Origin: an uncultured Planctomycetia bacterium
GTDB lineage: Bacteria; Planctomycetota; UBA1135; GCA-002686595
Length of the DNA: 33,556 nt
Direction of reading: 5' to 3'
Assembly (NCBI GenBank): GCA_938003765.1
Contig: CALKYE010000136.1
Location: 1-33,556, forward strand
A program made the position numbers and the translations under genes. This document shows positions 8,533 to 17,262 of this stretch, in pieces. Numbering within the stretch: position 1 is the stretch's first letter; every line of letters begins with the position of its first letter. The notes under the pieces were generated by a model. That model saw only the letters and a list, made by a program, of their open reading frames with translations. It was not told the DNA's origin and searched no databases.

Positions 8533-8994
8533 CTACTCGCGGACGATCCACTCCCAGGCGCGCACGAAGCCCCAGCGTTCCCCCATCGAGATCAACGCGT
8601 CGTCGTTGTGTCCGACGCGCGCCGCCAGACGGGTGAGCCCGCGCTGTTGCAGGATGCTGGTCAGCTCGTCGACCAACTCGCGCGCCACGCCGCGCCGCCG
8701 GAGCGCCGCCTCGACGTGCAGCACGAGCAACGTCGGCGTGACCTCGCCGCGCAGCGGATCCTCGAGCGGCCCGCTCAAGCACACCGCCCAGGGTTCCGCG
8801 CGCGCGGGCTCGCTGGCGGTCAACAGCACGGTCTGGGGCGCGTCGAACCAGCGCCGCAGGAAGCGCTCGCTCGCGCCCTCGGGCCAGGGCTGATCGCTGA
8901 ACTCGCGCCAGAACTGCGCTGCGCAGCGGTCCAGGAGCGGGGCGAGCGCGACGGCCGCGGGCAGGGAGTCGATGCGTCGGATGTCGAGCTTCAT
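8533..8994 (-). CDS. GNAT-family N-acetyltransferase
   Basis: This 153-residue protein has the GNAT fold pattern. The acetyl-CoA pyrophosphate-binding motif A reads as beta-strand TLLVLHV followed by R-R-R-G-V-A and an alpha-helix. The C-terminal part ends with a typical NDDALISMGERWGF segment, where GNAT proteins carry N-x-x-A-x-x-x-Y/F-x-x-x-G-F. It would transfer an acetyl group from acetyl-CoA to an amine of a small molecule or protein; the substrate is unknown. I start it at the ATG at 8994. A GTG at 9006 would add four residues but lies inside a TAGTGT hexamer (9008-9003) that fits a -10 element eight bases before this ATG. It is convergent with the HerA-like gene and divergent from tig. 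Confidence 0.85.
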   Translation of the reverse strand: MKLDIRRIDSLPAAVALAPLLDRCAAQFWREFSDQPWPEGASERFLRRWFDAPQTVLLTASEPARAEPWAVCLSGPLEDPLRGEVTPTLLVLHVEAALRRRGVARELVDELTSILQQRGLTRLAARVGHNDDALISMGERWGFVRAWEWIVRE

Positions 8995-9002
8995 GAAGGT
9001 CC

Positions 9003-9008
9003 ACACTA
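9003..9008 (-). promoter_or_regulatory. TAGTGT -10-like hexamer for the GNAT gene
   Basis: On the minus strand TAGTGT ends eight bases before the ATG at 8994. It matches the TAGNNT pattern before four other genes in this window and would give a leaderless or nearly leaderless transcript. No good -35 is visible. Confidence 0.45.
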
Positions 9009-9033
9009 GCGCCCGGCGCCGCGCCCCGATCCG

Positions 9034-9062
9034 TGGACGCGCGAGCGGGCCGCCGATAAAGT
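9034..9062 (+). promoter_or_regulatory. Candidate housekeeping promoter for tig
   Basis: TGGACG (9034-9039) and TAAAGT (9057-9062) are separated by 17 bases. Each matches the sigma-70 -35 and -10 consensus at four of six positions. Transcription would begin near 9069, about 90 bases before the favoured GTG start of tig. It is the most conventional promoter in the window, identified by eye only. Confidence 0.4.
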
Positions 9063-9158
9063 GCTCCGCCCTCGAAGTTTGCCAGTCGTCGTCCTCCGGG
9101 CAGTTTCGTGGCCACCGGAGGCCTCCTCGAACCGCTCCTGCGCCGCCTCTTTCGTTCC

Positions 9159-10442
9159 GTGCAAGTCACCGTCGAACGCACCCAACCCTGTCAAGCCCGC
9201 GTCTCGTTCACCGTCCCTTCGGCGGAGTTCGAGTCGGAGTTCAAGAAGGCCCTGCGCGAGTTCGGTCAGAACGTGCGCATGAAGGGCTTCCGACCGGGCA
9301 AGGTCCCGCCGGAGGTGGTCAAGAAGCTGCAGGGGCCGCAGCTGCGCCACGAGGTCGCCGTGCGCTTCGTGCAGAAGGCCTACGAGCAGGCCGTCACCGA
9401 GAACAAGCTGCGCCCGTTCCAACATCCGCAGTTGGACATCGGCGAGGTGCTCCTGGACGTCGACTTCTCGCGCCAGTTCGAGCTCAACCTGCGCCCCGAG
9501 TTCGAGCTGGGCCAGTACAAGGAGCTCGAGATCGAGTCGTCGTTGCCGCCGATCCTCGACGAAGAGGTCGAGGCCGCGATCGAGCAAGCGCGCAAGAACC
9601 AGGCGCACCCCGAGCCCGCGGGCGACGAGGGACTGCCGGCCGACGGCATGGCGCTCGCGAAGGTCGAACTGCTGCACCAGGACGCGGTGGTTTGGTCGCG
9701 CGACGGACTGCGGCTCTCGCCCCAGGCGCAGATCCCGGGCGTCGATCCCAAGGCGCTCGAGACGGCGCTGGTCGGCAAGCGCGACGGCGAAGTGGCCGAG
9801 TGTCCGATCCACTTCCCGGCGGACTTCGAGCTGGAAGCGGCCCGTGATCAAGAGGGCCTGTGCCGCATCACCGTCACGCAGGCCTATCGCATCATCCTCC
9901 CCTCGCGCGAGGAGCTGACCAAGATGATCGGCGCCGCCGACGACGCCGAACTGCTCAAGCGCGCGCACGAAGGTCTGGAGAAGGCCAACGTCGAGCTCGA
10001 GAACCAGCGCGTCGAGAAGGAGCTCATCGAGCGCGTCATCGCGGCGCACCAGATGGAGTTGCCGCCGGGCATGGTCGAGGATCAGACCAAGGCGCGGCTC
10101 GCCCAGGTGCGCAGCGAGTTGGAGCAGCGCGGCGTGAGCGGAGACGCGCTCGAGGCCGAGATCGAGAAGCAGAAGGCGGCGGCCGGCGAAGCTGCGATCA
10201 CCGGCGCCAAGGCTTACTTCCTGATCGAGCGCATCGCCGAGGCCGAGAAGATCCAGGTCAGCGAGGCGGAGATGGTGGCGGAGCTGCGCAGCATCGCGCA
10301 GCGCAATCGCACCAGCTTCGAAGAGGTGCGCGACTTCTATCAGGAGAAGAACCTGCTCCAGCAGCTCGCGATGGAGATCCTCGAGCGCAAGGTGCGGGCC
10401 TTCCTGCGCACCAGCGCGAAGCTGATCGCGCCCAAGGTCTAG
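9159..10442 (+). CDS. tig: Trigger factor (ribosome-associated chaperone)
   Basis: Trigger factor binds ribosomal protein L23 at the tunnel exit and holds nascent chains as they emerge. This 427-residue protein has the ribosome-docking signature GFRPGKVP at residues 43-50, exactly where Escherichia coli has GFRKGKVP if translation starts at the GTG at 9159; the N-terminus then reads VQVTVERTQP, as in the family. A GTG at 9108 would add 17 residues with no family support. The middle FKBP-like PPIase domain (about residues 150-240) is recognisable but divergent, so prolyl isomerase activity is uncertain. The helical C-terminal chaperone arms run to the end. Length agrees with the usual ~430 residues. 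It heads the tig-clpP-clpX neighbourhood, a widely conserved arrangement. Confidence 0.95.
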   Translation: MQVTVERTQPCQARVSFTVPSAEFESEFKKALREFGQNVRMKGFRPGKVPPEVVKKLQGPQLRHEVAVRFVQKAYEQAVTENKLRPFQHPQLDIGEVLLDVDFSRQFELNLRPEFELGQYKELEIESSLPPILDEEVEAAIEQARKNQAHPEPAGDEGLPADGMALAKVELLHQDAVVWSRDGLRLSPQAQIPGVDPKALETALVGKRDGEVAECPIHFPADFELEAARDQEGLCRITVTQAYRIILPSREELTKMIGAADDAELLKRAHEGLEKANVELENQRVEKELIERVIAAHQMELPPGMVEDQTKARLAQVRSELEQRGVSGDALEAEIEKQKAAAGEAAITGAKAYFLIERIAEAEKIQVSEAEMVAELRSIAQRNRTSFEEVRDFYQEKNLLQQLAMEILERKVRAFLRTSAKLIAPKV

Positions 10443-10482
10443 CCCAGCGCTCGAGCGGGCTGCGAGCCCGCGATGGCTGGGC
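10442..10482 (+). terminator. Nested two-stem hairpin just after tig
   Basis: GCCCAGC (10442-10448) pairs with GCTGGGC (10476-10482), and inside it GCGGGCT (10455-10461) pairs with AGCCCGC (10465-10471) around a three-base loop. It begins on the last base of the tig stop codon. No T-run follows, so it may be an RNA-stabilising or Rho-associated structure rather than a simple intrinsic terminator. Confidence 0.5.
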
Positions 10483-10511
10483 GCGAAACACGCGCTGCAG
10501 CCGGACCATCC

Positions 10512-10551
10512 CCGACCGTCTGATCCCGTCGCCTCGGGGTCCGACGGTCGG
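10512..10551 (+). terminator. Long hairpin in the tig-clpP spacer
   Basis: CCGACCGTC (10512-10520) pairs perfectly with GACGGTCGG (10543-10551). The stem continues after one mismatch with six more pairs, including one wobble (10522-10527 with 10536-10541), leaving an eight-base loop. TCCCATTTC follows, which is only weakly T-rich. It could be an attenuator, a terminator or a processing site in front of clpP. Confidence 0.5.
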
Positions 10552-10566
10552 TCCCATTTCGGCCTG

Positions 10567-10591
10567 GGCTTGATCGCTGCGCGCTCAAGCC
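10567..10591 (+). promoter_or_regulatory. Third hairpin upstream of clpP
   Basis: GGCTTGA (10567-10573) pairs with TCAAGCC (10585-10591) across an 11-base loop. It lies about 60 bases before the clpP start and follows two stronger hairpins, so a clpP mRNA leader starting upstream of it would be highly structured. Confidence 0.4.
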
Positions 10592-10654
10592 TTATCAGCG
10601 GCGCTCCGATTCCGTTCTCCGAACCCTCCAAGCCGTCACCCATCCGACGCGAAG

Positions 10655-11278
10655 ATGAGCGCACAAGCCAACTACTACGTCCCCTACGTCATCGAAAAGA
10701 CCGGCCGCGGCGAGCGCACCTACGACATCTACTCGCGGCTGCTGGAGGACCGCATCATCTTCATCGGGACGGCCATCGACGACACGGTGGCCAACTCCGT
10801 GATGGCGCAGCTCCTGTTCCTCGACAAGACCAACAAGTCGCAGGACATCAGCATCTACATCAACAGCCCGGGCGGCTCCGTCACCGCGGGCCTCGCGATC
10901 TACGACACGATGCAGTTCGTGACGCCGGACGTCGCGACCTACTGCCTGGGTCAGGCGGCCTCGATGGGCGCCGTGCTGCTCTCGGGCGGCGCGAAGGGAA
11001 AGCGTTTCGCACTGCCGAACTCGCGCGTGATGATCCACCAGCCCTGGGGCGGCGCGCAGGGCACGGCCATGGACATGGAGATCCAGGTCAACGAGATCCT
11101 CAAGATGAAGAAGATCCTCGAGGAGATCCTGGGCAAGCACAGCGGTCGCTCGGCCAAGGAAATCAGCAAGGCCTGCGAGCGCGACAAGTTCTTCGCCGCC
11201 GAGGAGGCCAAGGACTTCGGTTTGATCGACCACGTCGTGTCGCCGGCCGGGAAGAACTTGCCGCCGGCGGGCGCGTGA
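10655..11278 (+). CDS. clpP: ATP-dependent Clp protease proteolytic subunit
   Basis: ClpP forms the double-heptamer serine peptidase chamber that degrades proteins unfolded by ClpX or ClpA/C. This 207-residue protein shows the complete catalytic triad: Ser103 in GQAASMGA, His128 in MIHQPWGG and Asp177 in ERDKFF. The oxyanion-forming INSPGGSVTAG segment is also present. A short N-terminal extension (MSAQANYYVP) precedes the usual YVIEKTGRGER start, so little or no propeptide is expected. The ATG at 10655 has no clear Shine-Dalgarno sequence. It sits 212 bases after tig, with three hairpins in between, and clpX lies 222 bases downstream beyond a terminator-like hairpin. Each gene may therefore be separately controlled. 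Confidence 0.97.
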   Translation: MSAQANYYVPYVIEKTGRGERTYDIYSRLLEDRIIFIGTAIDDTVANSVMAQLLFLDKTNKSQDISIYINSPGGSVTAGLAIYDTMQFVTPDVATYCLGQAASMGAVLLSGGAKGKRFALPNSRVMIHQPWGGAQGTAMDMEIQVNEILKMKKILEEILGKHSGRSAKEISKACERDKFFAAEEAKDFGLIDHVVSPAGKNLPPAGA

Positions 11279-11338
11279 TCCGCGCAGCGCGCGTCAACGC
11301 GTGCGCTCGGGACCACTCGGCCTAGATGACAGAATCGT

Positions 11339-11373
11339 GCGGGCGGGGCCAGGCCTCGCCCGCGCGTCGTTTT
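11339..11373 (+). terminator. Terminator-like hairpin after clpP
   Basis: GCGGGCG (11339-11345) pairs with CGCCCGC (11357-11363), extended inward by four further pairs including one G-T wobble, with a three-base loop. Seven bases later there is TTTT (11370-11373). This is the best intrinsic terminator candidate in the window and would separate clpP from clpX transcription. Confidence 0.55.
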
Positions 11374-11485
11374 GAAGGCGCGTCCGCGCACGGACTCACT
11401 CGACCAGCAGGACGACTTTGCCGGGTCGCTCCGCGCCCCTCCGGCTTTCGCCAGCCGCGCATCCACGACGATGAGGCCCAAGCGT

Positions 11486-11491
11486 TAGGAT
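11486..11491 (+). promoter_or_regulatory. TAGGAT -10-like hexamer for clpX
   Basis: TAGGAT ends nine bases before the clpX ATG. It fits the TAGNNT start-proximal pattern and would give clpX its own near-leaderless transcript downstream of the clpP terminator-like hairpin. The embedded AGGA is ten bases from the ATG, so it could alternatively act as a weak ribosome-binding site. Confidence 0.45.
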
Positions 11492-11500
11492 GCTCTCTAC

Positions 11501-12943
<1,443 letters not shown>

Positions 12944-12977
12944 CTTCGTCGGCGCCCGCGCGTCCCTCTGCCGCGCC

Positions 12978-15017
12978 CTACCGACGCGCAGGCCCGGCGC
13001 CCGCGCCCAATTGCTGCGCGCGTCGCTCCAGGCCCTCGGCCTGAGCGGTGCGCCCGGCGGCCCGATAGCGCAGCGCCGCGTTCTGCAGCGCGCCAGCGGC
13101 TTCGGCGACGCGCCCCTGCTGCACGAACGCTTCGGCCAGCACCTCGAACGCGCTCGCGTCGCCGCCGCTGAGGCTCACCGCCTTGAGCGCGAGTCCGGCC
13201 GCCTGGTGCGGATCGCGCAGCGCGGTGTCCGGCGCCTCGACCAACAGCTTCGCCAGCGCGAGCACGGCTCGCGCGTCGTTGGGCGCGCCGTTCATCGCCG
13301 CGCGCGCCACGTCCAGCGCTTCGCGCGTGCGGCCCTCGCTGGTCAGTTGACGCGTCATCTGCTCCGCGATGGTCCCCGCCATCGGAGCGCCGTGCTCGAG
13401 CGCGCGCCGCCAGACCTCGAAGGCCTTCTCGCGCTGTCCGCGGCGGCTGTAGACCGAGCCGAGGTTCTGCAGCGCGAGGCCGTAGTCCGGCAGCAACTCC
13501 ACGGCGCGCTCGAGTTCCTCCGTCGCGCGCTCGAGCTCGCCCCGGGAGAGCAACCACGTGCCCAGGTTCGAGCGCCAGTAGCCGTTGTTGGGCGAGAGCT
13601 CGACCGCCTTGGCGAAGTGCTCCCCGGCCTCGGGCTCGCGTCCCGCGCTCACCAGATCGTTGCCGTAGCTCGCGCGCGCGCGGTCGTTGTCGGGCAGCTT
13701 CTCGACCACGTCGAGCCACATGCCGATCTCACTCGTGTAGTCGAGGTTGCGGGCGCGCGTGGCGAGCACGGCGCCACTGCACGCGGCGACGCCGAGCAGC
13801 CAGGCCAGCGGACGTCGCAGCGACGTCGGAGCGCTCTCCAGCGCCCGTGACAGCGCCAGGACGAGTGCGAGCACGATCGCGGCGCTCGGCAGGTAGGCGC
13901 GGTGCTCGACGATCAGCTCGGTCACGATCGGCAGCACGCTCGAAGTGGGTGCGAGGATCACGAACCACCACGCGCCGAGGAACGCGAGCGGCCGGCGCCG
14001 GACGAGTCCGACGACGGTGAGCGCGAGCGCGGCGAGCACGGCGGCGCCGGGAAGCGCGTAGCGCGCGAGCTCGGTGATCGGCCGGATGCCGTAGTCGAAC
14101 ACCAGGGGATGCGGCCACACGCTGAGGCGCGCGTAGTGCGCCACCGCCCAGGCTTGCGTGGTGAGGTAGCTCCACACCCCCACCTCCGAGTAGCCGAAGC
14201 CCACGGATTCGCTGCGGCCCTGCGCCATGACGACCCACAGCGCGAGCAGCGGCCAACTCGCGAAGAGCCCGAGGTACAGGCCGCGCCGGGCGCGCCACGC
14301 CGCCGCCGCGCTCCCCGACACATAGAGGGCGTCGTAGAGCAGCACGAGCAGCGGCGCGCCGACGATCACTTCCTTGCAGCCCGTGCCGAGCGCGCAGCAC
14401 ACGCTCGCGAAGATCGGCCAGAGCTTCGAATCGCGCGCCGCGAACGAGCGCAGCGCTCCGTAGAACGTGGCCAGGAAGAACAGCCCCATCAGCGACTCGA
14501 CGCGCTGGCCCAGGTAACTGACCGAGCCGGTGGTCAACGGATGCGCGACCCAGAGCGCAGCGCTCGCCAACGCGACGCCCGAAGCGCGCGAACTCCAGCG
14601 AGCGGCCAGCGGCGGCGCCGAGAGCGCTCGGCGCACGACGCCGAACAACGCCAGCGCGGCCAGGATGTGGATGGTGATGTTGACCAGGTGCCATCCGCGC
14701 GGCTCGAGCCCGCACCACGCGTAGTTGTAGGCGTAGGACAGCGCGACCAGCGGCCGTCCCGAGACGCCCGACTGCCCCTGCTCCGCGACGACGCGCCACA
14801 GGGAATCGAGGCTGGTGATCGCCGGGTTGCGATCGATGTCGATGTGATCGTCGAACAGGAACACGCCGGAGGTGCTGTTCGAGTAGGCCAGCACGCCCGC
14901 CGCCACGACGAGCGCTGCGCACATCGCCACGCGCGTGGCCGAGCTCGAACTCGAGGGAACCGCCTCCGGCTGGGAATCCACGTGCGCGCTCATTCGGGGC
15001 GGATCGTACGCAGGCAT
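12978..15017 (-). CDS. Polytopic membrane protein with C-terminal TPR repeats (TMTC/GT-C-like)
   Basis: This is a 679-residue protein with two halves. Residues ~30-425 contain about ten hydrophobic segments, and an FLFDDHIDIDRNPAI stretch with Asp56-Asp57 falls in the first extracytoplasmic loop. Paired acidic residues there are the hallmark of GT-C glycosyltransferases, including the TMTC/DUF1736 protein O-mannosyltransferase-like group. Residues ~435-670 form about six TPR units (for example ARASYGNDLVSAGREPEAGE, then repeats of the A-x-x-N-L-G type), presumably on the outer face. By analogy it may glycosylate exported proteins with a lipid-linked sugar, but this is inference. The ATG at 15017 is supported by TAGGAT eight bases upstream; an ATG at 14993 is the alternative. 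It is convergent with clpX (34-base gap) and divergent from the DHH gene. Confidence 0.82.
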   Translation of the reverse strand: MPAYDPPRMSAHVDSQPEAVPSSSSSATRVAMCAALVVAAGVLAYSNSTSGVFLFDDHIDIDRNPAITSLDSLWRVVAEQGQSGVSGRPLVALSYAYNYAWCGLEPRGWHLVNITIHILAALALFGVVRRALSAPPLAARWSSRASGVALASAALWVAHPLTTGSVSYLGQRVESLMGLFFLATFYGALRSFAARDSKLWPIFASVCCALGTGCKEVIVGAPLLVLLYDALYVSGSAAAAWRARRGLYLGLFASWPLLALWVVMAQGRSESVGFGYSEVGVWSYLTTQAWAVAHYARLSVWPHPLVFDYGIRPITELARYALPGAAVLAALALTVVGLVRRRPLAFLGAWWFVILAPTSSVLPIVTELIVEHRAYLPSAAIVLALVLALSRALESAPTSLRRPLAWLLGVAACSGAVLATRARNLDYTSEIGMWLDVVEKLPDNDRARASYGNDLVSAGREPEAGEHFAKAVELSPNNGYWRSNLGTWLLSRGELERATEELERAVELLPDYGLALQNLGSVYSRRGQREKAFEVWRRALEHGAPMAGTIAEQMTRQLTSEGRTREALDVARAAMNGAPNDARAVLALAKLLVEAPDTALRDPHQAAGLALKAVSLSGGDASAFEVLAEAFVQQGRVAEAAGALQNAALRYRAAGRTAQAEGLERRAQQLGAGAGPARR

Positions 15018-15025
15018 GCGCTGCG

Positions 15026-15031
15026 ATCCTA
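15026..15031 (-). promoter_or_regulatory. TAGGAT -10-like hexamer for the TPR membrane protein
   Basis: Read on the minus strand, TAGGAT ends eight bases before the ATG at 15017, using the same hexamer as clpX. It fits the start-proximal TAGNNT pattern. Confidence 0.45.
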
Positions 15032-15075
15032 CGCGTGGCCGAAGCTCCGTGCTGTCTTGGTCGCGGCGCGCGGGC

Positions 15076-15081
15076 TATCCT
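15076..15081 (+). promoter_or_regulatory. TATCCT -10-like hexamer for the DHH-rlmN pair
   Basis: TATCCT lies 28 bases before the ATG at 15110, inside the 92-base divergent spacer shared with the TPR gene. It would give a short leader. No clear -35 is visible. Confidence 0.3.
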
Positions 15082-15109
15082 CTGCGGCCGCCGTTCGCGG
15101 CGCAGCACC

Positions 15110-16084
15110 ATGAGCGCAGCGCGCCTATCGATCCACTACCACCGCGACTTCGACGGCATGGTCTCGGCCGCGGTGCTCGCCCGCATCCTGCGCGAGCGCA
15201 AGGGCGAGGATCCGCGCTGGTCGAGCATCAACTACGACCAGCGCAGCGACTGGGAGCGCTTCGGCGAAGGTCAACGCTTCGCCATCGTGGACTTCCACTT
15301 CCACCCGCGCGCGGAGTACTGGTTCGACCACCACCCCACGACGTTCCTCACTCCGGCGCTGCGCGAGAGCTACCAGCCGAGCGATCGCTGGCGCTGGGAC
15401 GAAGCGAGCCCGAGCTGTCCGCCGCTGATCCTCGATCACGCGCGCGAGCACTGGGGCTACACGCCCGAGGAGCGCTTCGTCGAAATGGCCGTCTGGTCCA
15501 ACGTGATCGACGCGGCGCGCTTCAAGAACGTCGAGCAGGCGGTGTTCGGCGACGAGGCGGCGCTGCGCATCTCGCGCGCGCTGACCGCCGCTCCCTCGCC
15601 GGACTGGCCCGACGAACTCGTCACGGCCATGACGACCTTGAGCCTCGACGCCGTGGCGCGCAGACCGGACGTCGACAAGGCCTTCCAGCGCGCCGCGCGC
15701 AACCGCGACAAGGCGCTCGAGCAGTTCCCGCCGACCGTCGAGTCGCGCCGCGAGCGCGTGCTGGTCTACGACGCGTCGTCGAACTCGATCCGCCGCGAGC
15801 GCTTCGCCGCGTTCTACCACTACCCCGACATCCACTACGCCGTCGGGGTCATCCCGACGCGCGCGGGCTACCACATCTCCGCCGGAGAGAACCCGTGGAA
15901 CCCGCCCGCGCGGCGCGTGCACATCGGCGAGTTGATGGAGAGCTACGGCGGCGGCGGACACCGCGCCGTCGGCGGCGCCAATCCGCCCGATCTCGCGGCG
16001 GCGCGACGCCTGGCGCGCGAAATCGGCGAGAAGCTGCGCGCGGAACTGAGTGCGGGCGCCGCCAGCGCCGAGCCCCAGGGGTGA
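15110..16084 (+). CDS. DHH-family phosphoesterase (NrnB/NrnA-like)
   Basis: This 324-residue cytoplasmic enzyme has the DHH/DHHA1 architecture. Motif I is HYHRDFDGMVSAAV, motif II VDFHFHP, motif III FDHHP (the DHH signature), and the C-terminal DHHA1 domain ends with GGGGHRAVGGA. These are the metal- and substrate-binding residues of nano-RNases and cyclic-nucleotide phosphodiesterases. The H-x-D-F-D-G form is closest to the NrnB/COG2404 group. A likely role is turnover of very short RNA or DNA or of nucleotide messengers; the substrate is not determined by sequence. The ATG at 15110 matches the family N-terminus. Its stop overlaps the GTG of the next gene by four bases (GTGA), so the rRNA methyltransferase is probably translationally coupled to it. 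Confidence 0.88.
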   Translation: MSAARLSIHYHRDFDGMVSAAVLARILRERKGEDPRWSSINYDQRSDWERFGEGQRFAIVDFHFHPRAEYWFDHHPTTFLTPALRESYQPSDRWRWDEASPSCPPLILDHAREHWGYTPEERFVEMAVWSNVIDAARFKNVEQAVFGDEAALRISRALTAAPSPDWPDELVTAMTTLSLDAVARRPDVDKAFQRAARNRDKALEQFPPTVESRRERVLVYDASSNSIRRERFAAFYHYPDIHYAVGVIPTRAGYHISAGENPWNPPARRVHIGELMESYGGGGHRAVGGANPPDLAAARRLAREIGEKLRAELSAGAASAEPQG

Positions 16085-17175
16085 GCGAGTCCGCTTCGCA
16101 CGACGCTGACGCGGCGACGCCGTCGGCGCGCCCGGATCCGTTGCTGGCGCTCGACCTCGAGGCGTTGCGCGAGCGCGTCGTGGGACTCGGCGGCAAGCCG
16201 TACCACGCCAAGATCGCGCGCGAGGCGGTGCTCGGGAAAGGCGTGCTCGAGTACGAGCGCATGACGAGCCTTCCGGCCAGCTTGCGCGAGGCGCTCGCTC
16301 GCGAGGTTCCGCTCCTCTCAGGCCGCGAGAGCGCTCGACACCACTCCATCGACGGAACCACGAAGCTGCTGCTCGAGTTCGAGCGCACCGGGGCGCGCGA
16401 CGCGAGCGTCGAGGTGGTGCACATTCCGCCGCGCGATCGAGAGAGCAAGAAGGGCGCGACGCTGTGCGTGTCCACCCAGGTCGGATGCCCGGTGGCTTGT
16501 CCGTTCTGCGCCTCGGGCCGCAACGGTCTGGTGCGCAACCTGCAGGCGCACGAGATCATCGAGCAGTACGTCCGCGGGCGCGCGCTCGGTGAACTGGGCC
16601 GCAGCGTCGTGATGGGCATCGGAGAGCCGCTGCTGAACTACGAGAACGTCTCGCGCGCGCTCGACGTCGTGCACGACGAGATGGGACTGGGCGGCCGCAA
16701 GATCACGCTCTCGACGGTCGGCTTCCCCGAGCGACTGAGGCGCATCGCGCCGACGCGCCCGCGCTTCCAACTGGCGATCTCGTTGCACTCACCCGACCAG
16801 GAGCAGCGCGACGAACTCGTGCCGGCCATGAAGGGCGTGCCGATCGAGGACGTGATCGAGTCGGGCGACGACTGGTTCGAACAGACCGGCCGCGAGGTGA
16901 CGTACGAGTACGTGCTCCTGGCCGGCGAGAACGACAGCGCCGGCCACGCCGAACGCCTGGCGCGCCGCCTCGCGGGGCGACGCTGCACGGTGAATCTGAT
17001 CCCCTTCAATCCGGTCGACGAGTCGGGCTACCGACGCCCGACGGCGCTCGCCGTGGATCGCTTCCACGCCACGCTCGTCGAGCGCGGCCTCGTCGCCACC
17101 GTGCGCTGGTCGCGCGGTCTGGAAGGCGACGCCGCCTGCGGGCAGTTGCGCATCCGGGCGCGCGCAAGTTCCTGA
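16081..17175 (+). CDS. rlmN: RlmN-type dual-specificity 23S rRNA (A2503)/tRNA (A37) C2-methyltransferase
   Basis: RlmN is a radical SAM enzyme that methylates C2 of A2503 in 23S rRNA and A37 in some tRNAs. This 364-residue protein shows the 4Fe-4S motif CxxxCxxC (CPVACPFC), the SAM-binding GIGEPLLNYENV segment, the ISLHSPDQ strand, and the terminal GDAACGQL motif whose Cys forms the methylene-transfer intermediate. The N-terminal helical domain (LGGKPYHAKI, then MTSLPASLRE) is the usual RlmN form and argues against Cfr. Translation starts at the GTG at 16081, overlapping the TGA of the DHH gene. Identity as an RlmN-family member is secure. Whether it is the only copy in the genome, or a paralogue with another target, cannot be told. 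Confidence 0.9.
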   Translation: MSESASHDADAATPSARPDPLLALDLEALRERVVGLGGKPYHAKIAREAVLGKGVLEYERMTSLPASLREALAREVPLLSGRESARHHSIDGTTKLLLEFERTGARDASVEVVHIPPRDRESKKGATLCVSTQVGCPVACPFCASGRNGLVRNLQAHEIIEQYVRGRALGELGRSVVMGIGEPLLNYENVSRALDVVHDEMGLGGRKITLSTVGFPERLRRIAPTRPRFQLAISLHSPDQEQRDELVPAMKGVPIEDVIESGDDWFEQTGREVTYEYVLLAGENDSAGHAERLARRLAGRRCTVNLIPFNPVDESGYRRPTALAVDRFHATLVERGLVATVRWSRGLEGDAACGQLRIRARASS

Positions 17176-17206
17176 GAGCTCGCGCGCAGCGAGAGCCGCT
17201 CGGCGA

Positions 17207-17221
17207 GCCGTCGGCGACGGC
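17207..17221. terminator. Compact hairpin between convergent genes
   Basis: GCCGTC (17207-17212) pairs with GACGGC (17216-17221) around a three-base loop in the 87-base spacer between rlmN and the lysine aminotransferase gene. It could end transcription in both directions, but no T-run follows on either side. Confidence 0.3.
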
Positions 17222-17262
17222 CCGCCCTTCGCGATGCGGAGACTTGCGCGTTCGTGCGCGCC

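Noticed and set aside
9108..9158. Earlier GTG start for tig
   Set aside because: It would shift the ribosome-docking motif from residues 43-50, the exact family position, and adds 17 residues with no match.
9006..10664. Minus-strand open frame of 552 codons over tig
   Set aside because: Trigger factor on the plus strand matches residue by residue at GFRPGKVP; the antisense product is a Leu/Arg/Asp-rich shadow.
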